Positions 1 through 8,306 of a DNA stretch of 64,000 nucleotides are shown piece by piece. The first letter of the stretch is position 1, and every line of letters begins with the position of its first letter. This DNA is from MADRE3 sp963718195. Lineage in GTDB: Bacteria; Desulfobacterota; Desulfobulbia; Desulfobulbales; Desulfocapsaceae. Both the position numbers and the translations under genes were made by a program. The notes beneath the pieces were generated by a model. That model made no database searches and had not been told where the DNA came from. It saw only the letters and a program-made list of their open reading frames with translations. Location: NCBI GenBank assembly GCA_963718195.1, contig CAVQYQ010000002.1:28309-92308 (forward strand). Direction: 5' to 3'.

Positions 1-1
1 T

Positions 2-919
2 CACCTGCAGCGAGCCCAACCGGTGTTACTGTCCCACCATCTGCTGGCTTATTATGAGATGTTTCGTCGAGACAGCGAACGGTTTAAGGACTGTCGCAAA
101 CGCATCGATGTCAGTCCGCTTGGCGCTGCAGCCCTGGCGGGTACAGGATTACCGATCGAGCGGAAGCAGGTTGCAGAACTACTCGGGTTCGCTGCTGTTA
201 CCGCAAATTCCATGGACAGCTCAGGGGACCGTGATTTTGTTATTGAATTCGTCAGCTGCTGCACATTTGCACAACTACACCTGTCAAGACTCTCAGAAGA
301 ACTTGTCCTCTGGGCCAGCAGCGAGTTCGATTTTGTCAACATCCCCGATAAGTTCTGTACCGGTTCTTCAATAATGCCGCAAAAAAAGAACCCGGACATA
401 CCTGAACTGATCAGGGGGAAAAGCGGCAGGGTTGTTGGCAGTCTCATGTCATTGCTGATGCTGGTGAAAGGTTTGCCGCTTACCTATAATCGTGATCTCC
501 AGGAGGACAAGGAGCAGGTATTTGATGCAGTTGATACTGTTTCCGGATCGCTGTCGATCATGGCAGAGCTTCTTGGCAACCTTGAGTTCAAGACCGACAA
601 CCTCCATAGAGCCACCCAGAGTGGCTTTATGACTGCCACCGACCTGGCCGACTACCTGGTATTGAAAGATGTACCATTCCGGGAAGCACATGGTATAGTT
701 GGCAGGGCAGTAACGTATTGTCTTGAAAAGCAGTGTGAATTAGTAGATCTAACAGTCGATGAGATGCGCAGTTTCTCACCGGTAATTGACAAAGATGTCT
801 TCGAGGTACTGAGTGTGGAAGGCTCGGTGGACAGCCGAATATCAGTTGGCGGCACAAGTACGATGCGGGTAGAAGAGGCGCTTGGTGCTGCTGAAAAACA
901 AATGGGGATTGACGAATGA
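2..919 (+). CDS. argH: Argininosuccinate lyase, C-terminal part (5' end outside window)
   Basis: Argininosuccinate lyase cleaves argininosuccinate to arginine and fumarate, the last step of arginine synthesis. The frame is open from base 2 and begins inside the HLQRAQPV segment typical of the family, so about 150 N-terminal residues lie upstream of the window; the GTG at 23 is internal. The superfamily signature GSSIMPQKKNPD, with the catalytic serine loop, is encoded near 365-400. The C-terminus ends with the usual helical region and GGTSTMRVEEAL. The stop overlaps the next start by four bases (ATGA), which suggests translational coupling to the lipoprotein gene. The identity is secure. Confidence 0.95.
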   Translation, partial: HLQRAQPVLLSHHLLAYYEMFRRDSERFKDCRKRIDVSPLGAAALAGTGLPIERKQVAELLGFAAVTANSMDSSGDRDFVIEFVSCCTFAQLHLSRLSEELVLWASSEFDFVNIPDKFCTGSSIMPQKKNPDIPELIRGKSGRVVGSLMSLLMLVKGLPLTYNRDLQEDKEQVFDAVDTVSGSLSIMAELLGNLEFKTDNLHRATQSGFMTATDLADYLVLKDVPFREAHGIVGRAVTYCLEKQCELVDLTVDEMRSFSPVIDKDVFEVLSVEGSVDSRISVGGTSTMRVEEALGAAEKQMGIDE

Positions 920-1974
920 AAATCGGATTTGGTGCGCGGGTTGCAGGGTCGGTTTTTCTGTTAACAGTAATGCTGGCAGCAGGGGGATGTGGGTATAAAA
1001 GTAACCCGGTTCCTCCAGAAAGTGTTGTTCCCAGAGCAATCGACGATTTAAGGTACAGCATTGATGAATCCGGTGTGCGTCTCACCTGGTCATATCCGGT
1101 GAAGACTATCAAGGGACGTGAAATAATCGATATTTCATCTTTTGATATTTACCGTGCAGTGGTAGCATTGCCAGACATCTGTAATACGTGTCCAATTCCT
1201 TTTGGAGAACCCATTGAGATCCCGGGGGGCGTGACCTCTGAGGGAGGTAAGAGACGGTCTGCCGAGTACCGCACGGCGCTGCTGCGTTCCGGGCACAAAT
1301 ATTTTTTCAAGGTGCGATCTCGAACCAGCTGGTGGGCCGATAGTATTGACTCCAATATTGTCTCCTTTCTCTGGCATAAACCGGCAGTTGCCCCGGAGAA
1401 CCTGGTAATTGCTGAAGATGACTCGCGTATTTCCCTGTCCTGGCAGCCGGTGACAACATTGATAGATGGATCTGCTGCTGATGGCGACATTACCTATCAG
1501 GTGCTGCGGAGTCAGGGTGGAAAAGACTTTGAAGCAATTGGACCCTCTGTGTCTGAAACAAAATTTATAGACAGCCAGGTGATCAATGGCCAGAAATATT
1601 TCTACAAGGTACAAAGCCAGCTGGTCGTCGAGGGCAATATCGTCAATGGCGGGATGAGTGAAAGTGTCAGTGGTTCCCCAATTGACAGGACACCACCGCC
1701 TCCTCCTTCGGGAATACGAGCTGTTCATACTGGTTCTGTCATAAAAGTTTTCTGGGAACCATCAAGTGATCCGGCAGTTGCAGGGTACCGGGTGTATCGA
1801 CGCCCTGCCGATAAGAAGAAACCAGAAATGATAGGTGAGGTAAAACCAGAATTTACGTTGTTTCAGGATAATGAACCACCTGAAAACATCCGGGTTTTCT
1901 ACTCAATTACAGCGATTGACGGGAGCACCCCGGCTAATGAATCAGATTTTTCACGGGAAGCGACAATCAGGTAA
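916..1974 (+). CDS. Fibronectin type III-like lipoprotein
   Basis: This is a predicted lipoprotein of 352 residues with a basic N-terminus, a hydrophobic stretch and a lipobox (LAAGGC) placing the lipidated cysteine at residue 25. After the signal, beta-rich sequence resembles two or three fibronectin type III domains: repeated 'L.W.pv......Y.v.R' patterns occur near residues 40-150, 155-250 and 260-350. A proline-rich linker (PIDRTPPPPPSG) precedes the last domain. Such proteins sit next to argH and the dap genes in related deltaproteobacteria, but the role is unknown; a surface or periplasmic binding function is inference. The start overlaps the argH stop and is the only good one. Confidence 0.8.
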   Translation: MKIGFGARVAGSVFLLTVMLAAGGCGYKSNPVPPESVVPRAIDDLRYSIDESGVRLTWSYPVKTIKGREIIDISSFDIYRAVVALPDICNTCPIPFGEPIEIPGGVTSEGGKRRSAEYRTALLRSGHKYFFKVRSRTSWWADSIDSNIVSFLWHKPAVAPENLVIAEDDSRISLSWQPVTTLIDGSAADGDITYQVLRSQGGKDFEAIGPSVSETKFIDSQVINGQKYFYKVQSQLVVEGNIVNGGMSESVSGSPIDRTPPPPPSGIRAVHTGSVIKVFWEPSSDPAVAGYRVYRRPADKKKPEMIGEVKPEFTLFQDNEPPENIRVFYSITAIDGSTPANESDFSREATIR

Positions 1975-2008
1975 GAGCTGTTAACTGTACATCAGCAGGA
2001 TATGTGCG

Positions 2009-2845
2009 ATGGAACTGGAATTTCCGATACCGATAACCAAAATGAACGGTGCGGGAAACGACTTTGTCATTATTGACCACCGTCGCCTGTTCATTCCCCC
2101 CCACCTGCATGCCCAGTTTGCCCAGGCTGTCTGCAGGCATAGGTTTTCGGTCGGTGGAGATGGCCTGATATTGATAGAAGAGAGTGAAACTGCAGATTTC
2201 AGCTGGCGGTTCTACAATAGCGACGGTTCCATTGCCGAGATGTGTGGTAATGGTGCCCGCTGTGTGGCACGATATGCGTACCGCCATGCTATTGCTGATA
2301 AACAGATGACGTTCCAGACGTTTGCCGGGATCATTGAAGCCGAAATCCTGGGCGAACAGGAACATGTCAGCATCAGGATGACAGACCCCTATGATCTGAT
2401 GAGCAAGGACCCCGTTCTGCTCGGCGATGAGAAATGTACGGTCTTCTCAGTTAATACCGGAGTGCCGCATGCGGTTGTTTTTGTCGATTCTGACAGCACA
2501 CCTGTTGCTGAATGGGGCCGGACGATTCGCTACCATAAACAGTTTGAGCCTGAAGGCACGAATGTCAACTTTGTGCGGGTTACAGCTGATGGTGATCTGC
2601 ATGTCAGGACCTATGAAAGAGGCGTGGAAGGAGAAACGCTGGCCTGCGGTACCGGGGCCGTGGCTGCAGCCCTGGTTGCAGCAGATAAGCGCCTCGTATC
2701 CTCTCCGGTATATGTTATGACGGGAGGGGGAGAGCAGCTTGTCGTCCAGTTTAGCAAGGTGAATAGCACGATCACCGATGTATTTCTGCAGGGTGCAGCA
2801 AGGATAGTTTTTGAAGGGAACCTGCTGGCTGAAGCACTCCTGTGA
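2009..2845 (+). CDS. dapF: Diaminopimelate epimerase
   Basis: DapF interconverts LL- and meso-diaminopimelate, the precursor of lysine and of peptidoglycan cross-links. The 278-residue product has normal family length. The N-terminus carries the TKMNGAGNDF motif. Both catalytic cysteines of this cofactor-independent racemase are visible: Cys79 in EMCGNGARC and a second in ACGTGAVA in the C-terminal third. The gene lies 34 bases after the lipoprotein gene and just before dapA and dapB, so the three diaminopimelate genes probably form one operon. No lysA is present between argH and dapF. Confidence 0.97.
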   Translation: MELEFPIPITKMNGAGNDFVIIDHRRLFIPPHLHAQFAQAVCRHRFSVGGDGLILIEESETADFSWRFYNSDGSIAEMCGNGARCVARYAYRHAIADKQMTFQTFAGIIEAEILGEQEHVSIRMTDPYDLMSKDPVLLGDEKCTVFSVNTGVPHAVVFVDSDSTPVAEWGRTIRYHKQFEPEGTNVNFVRVTADGDLHVRTYERGVEGETLACGTGAVAAALVAADKRLVSSPVYVMTGGGEQLVVQFSKVNSTITDVFLQGAARIVFEGNLLAEALL

Positions 2846-2894
2846 CAATTGAAACGCATTATTTGTAACTAAAAATAGAAAAAAGAGGATGGTC

Positions 2895-3776
2895 ATGGAG
2901 CGATTTCACGGCGCGATGACGGCATTGGTAACCCCGTTCATCGATGGGGAGCTGGATGAGCAGGGGCTGGTAGAGCTGATTGAATTTCAGATCGAAGGCG
3001 GTATTCATGGAATTATCCCGTGCGGGACGACCGGGGAGTCGGCAACACTAAGCTTTGGTGAGCATAAACGGGTTATCGACCTGACGGTAAAAACCGTTGC
3101 AGGTCGTGTTCCGGTGATTGCCGGAACAGGAGCAAACAGCACCTCTGAAGCAATAGAGTTGACCGAGAGCGCCAAAGACAGCGGTGCAGATGCAGTTTTG
3201 TCGGTTGCCCCGTACTACAATAAGCCGAGCCAGGAGGGTCTCTTTCAGCATTTCAAAGCGATAACAGATGCGGTCGATATCCCGATGTTTCTCTACAATG
3301 TCCCGGGAAGAACAGTCGTGCATATCCTGCCGAAAACGGTCGCACGTCTGGCTGAAATTCCCAATATAATCGGGATCAAGGAGGCGTGTGGCAGCCTCGA
3401 GCAAATAAGCGACGTGATCAGGTTCTGCCCGGACGATTTTATCTTGTTGTCAGGAGATGACTTCACCTCAATGCCGACAGTATTTGTCGGTGGCAAGGGT
3501 GTTATTTCCGTGGTCTCCAATGTTGACCCGGGAGGAATGGCCCGTATCATGGAGGCGGCACTTCGCGGCGATGCAAAAGCTGCAAATGAAGAGCACTACC
3601 GGCTCTTTGCTCTGATGAAGCTGATGTTCATGTATCCAAGTCCTGCTGCTCCCAAAAAAGCGCTCCAGCTGCTCGGGCGCATGACAGATGCAACCCCGCG
3701 CCTGCCGATGACTGCAGCAGATGAGGCAACTACCGAGGCTTTGAAACAGGAACTTGGACGACTTGGCATGCTATAA
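2895..3776 (+). CDS. dapA: 4-hydroxy-tetrahydrodipicolinate synthase
   Basis: DapA condenses pyruvate with aspartate semialdehyde, the committed step of the diaminopimelate branch. The sequence shows the aldolase class I features: GTTGES near the N-terminus, the catalytic tyrosine in LYNVPGRT and the Schiff-base lysine in IKEACGSL, about residue 162. An ATG at 2889 is also in frame, but the AGAGG at 2884-2888 touches it; six bases separate that site from the ATG at 2895, so 2895 is preferred. Length (293 residues) is normal. It is the middle gene of dapF-dapA-dapB. Confidence 0.97.
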   Translation: MERFHGAMTALVTPFIDGELDEQGLVELIEFQIEGGIHGIIPCGTTGESATLSFGEHKRVIDLTVKTVAGRVPVIAGTGANSTSEAIELTESAKDSGADAVLSVAPYYNKPSQEGLFQHFKAITDAVDIPMFLYNVPGRTVVHILPKTVARLAEIPNIIGIKEACGSLEQISDVIRFCPDDFILLSGDDFTSMPTVFVGGKGVISVVSNVDPGGMARIMEAALRGDAKAANEEHYRLFALMKLMFMYPSPAAPKKALQLLGRMTDATPRLPMTAADEATTEALKQELGRLGML

Positions 3777-3817
3777 TTGTATTTCTCCGACACGCTCCTG
3801 GGTGGAGGTGTAATTGA

Positions 3818-4636
3818 ATGGGTAATGTAATGAAGGTAATTATTGCCGGTGCTGCGGGGAGGATGGGGCAAAACATTGCCTCAATGGTGAACAGACACCC
3901 TGATCTGGAGTACAGTGCAGGATTTGAGGCGACTGGAAGCAATGCTGTTGGCCTGGATGGTGGCGAACTTGCGGGTCTTGGGAAAAACGGCGTGATTATC
4001 CAGGAAGGGCTCGAGTCTGTGATTGACCAGGGAAATGTGATAATCGATTTCACCTTTCACAAAGCGACGATGGAATTTGCCAGAATCGCCGCCAGACACA
4101 ATACCGCAATGGTTATCGGTACCACCGGACTCACGGTCGATGAACTTGGTGAGCTGAAAGAGCTGTCAACCCATTTTCCCTGTGTTCAGGCCCCGAATAT
4201 GTCGGTCTGTGTTAACGTTTTGTTCAAGCTTGTCAAGAAAACAGCATCAATACTCGGCGACGATTTTGATGTAGAAATCATAGAGGCCCACCATAACAAG
4301 AAGAAAGATGCGCCAAGCGGTACCGCGCTCAAACTTGGCGAGTTGGCTGCAGAGGGACTCGGCAGGCAGCTCAGTGATGTGGGTGTCTTCGAGCGCTCCG
4401 GCATTATCGGGGAGCGCAAGCCCCATGAAATTGGTATCCAGAGTATCAGAGCAGCAGATATTGTCGGTGAGCACACGGTCTATTTTGCAGGATCGGGAGA
4501 GCGGCTAGAATTATCCCACAGGGCGCAGACACGCGAGCATTTTGCCCGGGGAGCTGCTGTGGCTGCCGCCTGGCTGAAGGGGAAGTCAAACGGAATGTAC
4601 ACGATGTTTGATGTCCTTGGCCTGCAGGACCTGTAA
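3818..4636 (+). CDS. dapB: 4-hydroxy-tetrahydrodipicolinate reductase
   Basis: DapB reduces the DapA product to tetrahydrodipicolinate with NAD(P)H. The N-terminal Rossmann motif GAAGRMGQ lies at residues 11-18. The catalytic region EAHHNKKKDAPSGTAL, with paired histidines 158-159 and the catalytic lysine 163, is complete. At 272 residues it has family length. A GGAGG site precedes the ATG at 3818 with good spacing; a second ATG at 3830 is possible. It closes the diaminopimelate group, about 40 bases after dapA. Confidence 0.97.
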   Translation: MGNVMKVIIAGAAGRMGQNIASMVNRHPDLEYSAGFEATGSNAVGLDGGELAGLGKNGVIIQEGLESVIDQGNVIIDFTFHKATMEFARIAARHNTAMVIGTTGLTVDELGELKELSTHFPCVQAPNMSVCVNVLFKLVKKTASILGDDFDVEIIEAHHNKKKDAPSGTALKLGELAAEGLGRQLSDVGVFERSGIIGERKPHEIGIQSIRAADIVGEHTVYFAGSGERLELSHRAQTREHFARGAAVAAAWLKGKSNGMYTMFDVLGLQDL

Positions 4637-4707
4637 CTAACGACCCGTCATTACAGTATTATCTTTATTTCCAGCTCAGCACCGGGATACTGTCCGGCAC
4701 ACAGAAT

Positions 4708-5259
4708 GTGGGGTTCGCTTCGTTGAAAATGGTAGATGTTTTTGTTGGACTGGGATCAAATCTTGGCGATAGCGTCCATACCTTGCTGAAGGCCTGGAAA
4801 CTTCTTGGAAAACAGCAGGGGGTTGAGCTTATAAATATTTCCTCCCCTTATATCTCTTCTCCAGTCGACATGACCAGTGATAACTGGTTCACCAATGCGG
4901 TTGGCCAGCTGGCAACAGATCACTCTGCTTCCCGATTACTCGATCTCCTCCTTGAAACTGAACAGATTCTGGGAAGAGTGCGGAGTCCGCTGCAACAAGG
5001 ATATCAGGACAGAGTCGTCGATCTCGATCTGCTCTACTATGGGACAGAGATACATGGTGACCCTAAACTCACGGTTCCACATCCCCATCTCTATGAACGA
5101 TTGTTTGTCCTGGAACCGCTGATGTCTATTGCTCCTGCTTTTATCGATCCTGATAAAAATGAATCTATTCTAGCACTTTATCAGCAACTGGCAGAGAGGA
5201 TTGAAAATAAAATTGTTGAAAACCAGCAGATAAAGAAAAGCGATTGGAATGATGTCTAA
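4708..5259 (+). CDS. folK: 2-amino-4-hydroxy-6-hydroxymethyldihydropteridine pyrophosphokinase
   Basis: FolK transfers pyrophosphate from ATP to 6-hydroxymethyl-dihydropterin in folate synthesis. The start region reads VFVGLGSNLGD, the classic N-terminal signature, and the body contains ILGRVR and the DRVVDLDLLYYG motif with the metal-binding aspartates. PHPHLYERLFVLEPL follows, also typical. The start is uncertain: a GTG at 4708 gives 183 residues, whereas the ATG at 4729 would start seven residues later and fits the family better; neither has a clear ribosome-binding site. A folate gene fits the methylene-tetrahydrofolate cluster elsewhere in the window. Confidence 0.93.
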   Translation: MGFASLKMVDVFVGLGSNLGDSVHTLLKAWKLLGKQQGVELINISSPYISSPVDMTSDNWFTNAVGQLATDHSASRLLDLLLETEQILGRVRSPLQQGYQDRVVDLDLLYYGTEIHGDPKLTVPHPHLYERLFVLEPLMSIAPAFIDPDKNESILALYQQLAERIENKIVENQQIKKSDWNDV

Positions 5260-5394
5260 ACCAGGGGTTCTCACTCGACTCAAAGCGGACAGGAACTCTT
5301 AGACATTTCCTGCTGATATACTATAATAAATAAGTTGCTGTGCGAGTAGGCAGAGCCACATGCAGCAGAACATGACAAATAGGCTGGAGATGAC

Positions 5395-5673
5395 GTGGCA
5401 CCTTTACGAATAATAATTCTGGCTATTCTTATTTACATCGGTTACCGGTTGCTAAAAAATAGTTTCGCGAAAAAGAGCGGCCCAGAAAAGCCAGCGAACA
5501 ATGAACCAGGCCCGAGTGATAGGCTAACGGATGTTTTAGTGGAAGATCCGGTCTGCAGTAAGCTGGTTCCGAAGGAGCAGGCCGTCCAGCTGGACCATAA
5601 CGGAGAAATTTATTATTTTTGTAGTCAGGAATGTTGCAATGAATTTGCATCTGAAAAAGGAGAAACTAAATGA
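5395..5673 (+). CDS. Small membrane-anchored YHS-domain protein
   Basis: The 92-residue product has an N-terminal membrane segment (residues 4-20), a short charged, proline-rich linker and a C-terminal YHS-like domain. The domain shows DPVCSKLVP and YYFCSQECCNEF, a cysteine pattern that binds metal in this family. The gene starts at GTG with a GGAG site five bases upstream; the nearby ATG at 5390 runs into a stop after seven codons. Its stop overlaps the transaldolase start by four bases, so the two are probably co-translated. A role in metal handling is only inferred from the domain. Confidence 0.8.
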   Translation: MAPLRIIILAILIYIGYRLLKNSFAKKSGPEKPANNEPGPSDRLTDVLVEDPVCSKLVPKEQAVQLDHNGEIYYFCSQECCNEFASEKGETK

Positions 5674-6314
5674 AGTTTTTTATTGATACCGCCAATGTTG
5701 AGGAAATTAAGCAGGGACTCGAAATGGGAATGGTGGATGGTGTTACGACCAATCCTTCACTTGTTGCAAAAGAGAGCAGATCCTTTCACGATATCCTCAA
5801 AGAGATCTGCCAGCTCGTTGACGGGCCGGTAAGTGCAGAAGTTGTCAGTCTTGATGCAGAAGGCATGGTCAAAGAGGCAAGGGAGCTTGCTTCGATGAGC
5901 AATAATATCGTTGTTAAAGTACCGATGATCGTTGAGGGTATTAAGGCGGTCAAGCAGTTGACGTCTGAGGGCATAAAGACAAATGTCACCCTGGTCTTTT
6001 CAACAGCCCAGGCCTTGCTTGCTGCAAAGGCGGGGGCAACATTTGTCAGTCCGTTTGTCGGCAGGCTTGATGATATCAGCTTTCAGGGTATGGATCTGAT
6101 CAGTGATATCATGACAATATATAGAAACTATGGGTATCAGAGTGAAGTAATTGTTGCCAGTGTGCGCAGCCCAATGCATGTTATGGACGCAGCACTCATG
6201 GGAGCCGATATAGCAACAATTCCATTGAAAGTGATCAGTCAGCTGGCCAAGCATCCACTGACAGATAATGGCATGAAGCAATTTCTTGCAGACTGGGAAA
6301 AGCGAACAAAATAA
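5670..6314 (+). CDS. tal: Transaldolase (TalC/MipB, fructose-6-phosphate aldolase-like)
   Basis: This 214-residue protein belongs to the short transaldolase / fructose-6-phosphate aldolase group. The N-terminus MKFFIDTANVEEI and VDGVTTNPSL are diagnostic, and the Schiff-base lysine is Lys83 in VVKVPM. It would interconvert sugar phosphates in the pentose phosphate pathway. Sequence alone does not separate transaldolase from aldolase activity; transaldolase is the usual assignment for this length. It overlaps the YHS gene by four bases and is followed directly by the lytic transglycosylase gene. Confidence 0.93.
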   Translation: MKFFIDTANVEEIKQGLEMGMVDGVTTNPSLVAKESRSFHDILKEICQLVDGPVSAEVVSLDAEGMVKEARELASMSNNIVVKVPMIVEGIKAVKQLTSEGIKTNVTLVFSTAQALLAAKAGATFVSPFVGRLDDISFQGMDLISDIMTIYRNYGYQSEVIVASVRSPMHVMDAALMGADIATIPLKVISQLAKHPLTDNGMKQFLADWEKRTK

Positions 6315-6320
6315 TTGAAT

Positions 6321-7028
6321 ATGATGCGGGACAATAAGCTCAAGACTCGGGTGCTACGGTTGCTTGTGGCAGGCACAATCCTTATTGCTGCAATGGGATG
6401 GTCGACAACTGCATTGTGTGGTGGTGTCTATGTCTGTAAAGGGCGCGATGGCGGGTCGCACTTTACCAATACCCCAACGTCTGCAGACTGCGAGATTTTT
6501 CGCATGAAGAGAACCACGCCATTTTCTGGATCAGGCGGCAGGAAATCATGGGATGGTAGAGGGCAAAAAATGAGTTACAGCGGACAAGTCCCCTACCATT
6601 CGCAGATAAATACCATTGGTGTGCGTTACCGAATAGATCCCAACCTGATTAGGGCCGTTATCAGGGCGGAGTCGAGTTTCAATCGCTACGCAGTATCTAA
6701 AAAGGGTGCTCAGGGTCTTATGCAGCTGATGCCGGCGACGGCAAAAGAAATGAAAGTTGCCGATCCTTTTGATCCCCATCAGAATATCGAAGGCGGTACG
6801 CGCTACCTGCGTAAGCTCATGGATTCATTTGACGGTAGTCTCACCTTGACCCTGGCAGCCTATAATGCCGGCCCGACACTGGTTAGAAAGGTAAACAGAA
6901 TCCCGAGGATTCCTGAAACGGTTACCTATGTAAAACGTGTCCTTGGCCACTACAAGGGATACAGTATAGGACAACCGGTGACTAACAGCTCGAAGATTCG
7001 ACTGAATGATGTTGTAACCATTCAGTAG
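6321..7028 (+). CDS. Lytic transglycosylase with DUF4124-like N-terminus
   Basis: A secreted or membrane-tethered murein hydrolase. A hydrophobic export signal near residues 12-35 is followed by a short cysteine-containing DUF4124-like segment (GGVYVCKGRDGG). The C-terminal half is a Slt-type lysozyme fold: AVIRAESSFNRYAVSKKGAQ carries the catalytic glutamate, then GLMQLMPATA and LAAYNAGP. The open frame could begin at a TTG at 6315, but the ATG pair at 6321/6324 is more likely. It lies just upstream of pgsA, nine bases apart. Confidence 0.9.
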   Translation: MMRDNKLKTRVLRLLVAGTILIAAMGWSTTALCGGVYVCKGRDGGSHFTNTPTSADCEIFRMKRTTPFSGSGGRKSWDGRGQKMSYSGQVPYHSQINTIGVRYRIDPNLIRAVIRAESSFNRYAVSKKGAQGLMQLMPATAKEMKVADPFDPHQNIEGGTRYLRKLMDSFDGSLTLTLAAYNAGPTLVRKVNRIPRIPETVTYVKRVLGHYKGYSIGQPVTNSSKIRLNDVVTIQ

Positions 7029-7036
7029 CCAGTAAC

Positions 7037-7594
7037 ATGCAGCAATTACTGACATTGCCAAATGTTCTGACCGCCTTGCGTTTTGCCCTGATTCCGTTGC
7101 TGATAGTGTTCTTCATGGTTGAGCAGACCCCAGCTGCACAACTGTGGGCGTTTTGGATTTTTACCCTCGCCGCACTCACAGATTTTGTAGACGGATACGT
7201 GGCTCGGAAATATGAGAACGAGACCGTACTGGGTAAATTAATGGACCCACTGGCTGATAAGGCGTTGGTGACCACAGCGCTTATCATGCTCATCCCCTTG
7301 GGGAAAATTCCTGCTCTTGCAAGCCTGATCATTATCTGCAGGGAAATCATTGTTACCGGCTTCAGGGGGCTTGCAGCCACATCGGGAAAGGTTGTTGCTG
7401 CTGGTATGCTCGGGAAAATAAAAAGCAATTTGCAATACTTCGGTCTGGGATTTCTTATCTTCCCAAGCGGAGTCCTTCCCGTTCCTTACCAGTACGAGAT
7501 AGGCAGGTTCTTGATTTACTGTTCCATAATCATGGCCATCTGGTCGGCATTTGATTATTTTTACAAACTACGATCAATTTTTACTGAACCTTGA
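7037..7594 (+). CDS. pgsA: CDP-diacylglycerol-glycerol-3-phosphate 3-phosphatidyltransferase
   Basis: PgsA makes phosphatidylglycerophosphate, the precursor of phosphatidylglycerol and cardiolipin. The 185-residue integral membrane protein has about six hydrophobic segments and the CDP-alcohol phosphotransferase motif DG-x2-AR-x8-G-x3-D-x3-D, seen as DFVDGYVARKYEN followed by LGKLMDPLADK, about residues 50-75. The N-terminus LPNVLTALRFALIPLL is typical of PgsA. It starts at ATG 7037, close behind the transglycosylase gene, and ends about 75 bases before tRNA-Leu. Confidence 0.95.
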   Translation: MQQLLTLPNVLTALRFALIPLLIVFFMVEQTPAAQLWAFWIFTLAALTDFVDGYVARKYENETVLGKLMDPLADKALVTTALIMLIPLGKIPALASLIIICREIIVTGFRGLAATSGKVVAAGMLGKIKSNLQYFGLGFLIFPSGVLPVPYQYEIGRFLIYCSIIMAIWSAFDYFYKLRSIFTEP

Positions 7595-7670
7595 GAGCAT
7601 CGCCGAATAAACCGACCTGAAAGCTTTTGCTTGACTGCATAGCAGATTGTAAGCTATTTACAACTCTCCT

Positions 7671-7756
7671 GCCGGAGTGGTGAAACTGGTAGACGCACTG
7701 GACTCAAAATCCAGCGGGAGCAATCCCGTGTCGGTTCGATTCCGACCTCCGCACCA
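7671..7756 (+). tRNA. tRNA-Leu (anticodon CAA)
   Basis: An 86-base class II tRNA with a long variable arm and an encoded CCA. The anticodon stem CTGGA/TCCAG encloses the loop CTCAAAA, giving anticodon CAA, which reads TTG. The T arm has the normal TTCGATT loop. The acceptor stem is odd: the 5' strand is GCCGGAG but the 3' strand reads CTCCGC before ACCA, one G short of a full complement, leaving one C unpaired. The same shortened 3' end is seen in the distal repeat copy at 10738. The 3' end is the left attachment site of the islet that follows. Confidence 0.93.
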
Positions 7757-7813
7757 ATGCCAAGGTATCGTAATCTTTAGATATTCTATGGGTTGCGCTA
7801 TTGTTGTTTCTGG
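7741..7813 (+). repeat. Left attachment repeat of islet 1 (attL-like, tRNA-Leu 3' end)
   Basis: The first 23 bases (7741-7763), covering the tRNA-Leu T-stem end, acceptor and CCA plus seven more, recur exactly at 10738-10760. The next 50 bases match the distal copy at about 82%, with nine differences by eye. A direct repeat of a tRNA 3' end flanking accessory genes is the standard signature of site-specific integration by a tyrosine recombinase. Confidence 0.85.
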
Positions 7814-7849
7814 CTCATTCCTTCTTTGCTTCTGTAGGCGATTTTAAGT

Positions 7850-7868
7850 AGTAGGCTCACAGTAGGCT
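7850..7868 (+). repeat. Paired AGTAGGCT direct repeats (possible integrase arm sites)
   Basis: The octamer AGTAGGCT occurs at 7850 and again at 7861, exactly 11 bases apart, about 90 bases inside the left end of islet 1. Pairs of short direct repeats near attachment sites are typical arm-type binding sites of tyrosine recombinases. Islet 2 has a comparable pair with the same 11-base spacing but a different sequence. Confidence 0.5.
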
Positions 7869-8306
7869 TCATTGTGAACGTTCTTTATGTTAATGCTAAA
7901 CGCTATTTGTTAACTGTGTTGTGACCTCCTTTTGGTGTTTTATGGACAGTTTAAGTACTTTTCTGAAGCTATTTGATGTTGTGCTTCTCTCGTCTGCCCC
8001 ATCTTAATGTATAGATTGTAAGGATTAGAAGGCGGGAGTCGAACCCGCGCCCGCAAATGCTCCCCCAAATATCTGATTTTACAACCAAGGTGATCTTCGT
8101 CCTTTTCTTATGTGGATAATATTTATAACTTTTTCTTGGGCATTTCACTTCATTTTGAAAACATTAAAAATCTACATTGCTCTTGTCGTATCGAATGTAT
8201 TCTACAGGATATCTCTGAGAACAATATTCTACTGAGCGAACTGTATGAATTGAAAGTTCAAAGTACCTTCGGAGGTTTGCACAGATGGGTAGAGTATTCC
8301 ATCTAC
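7869..8306. other. Non-coding left part of islet 1
   Basis: Apart from the tmRNA fragment no convincing gene is visible. A 72-codon open frame at 8112-8330 has no ribosome-binding site and no recognisable motif and is probably chance. The stretch is AT-rich and looks like decayed accessory DNA. Confidence 0.5.
8031..8065 (-). other. Fragment of a tmRNA 3' end
   Basis: Read on the minus strand, these 35 bases match the T-arm region of the window's own ssrA gene (58006-58040) with a single difference, then diverge before the acceptor strand and CCA. Nothing else of tmRNA is present nearby. This is best read as a scar of an element that once used a tmRNA attachment site. Confidence 0.75.
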
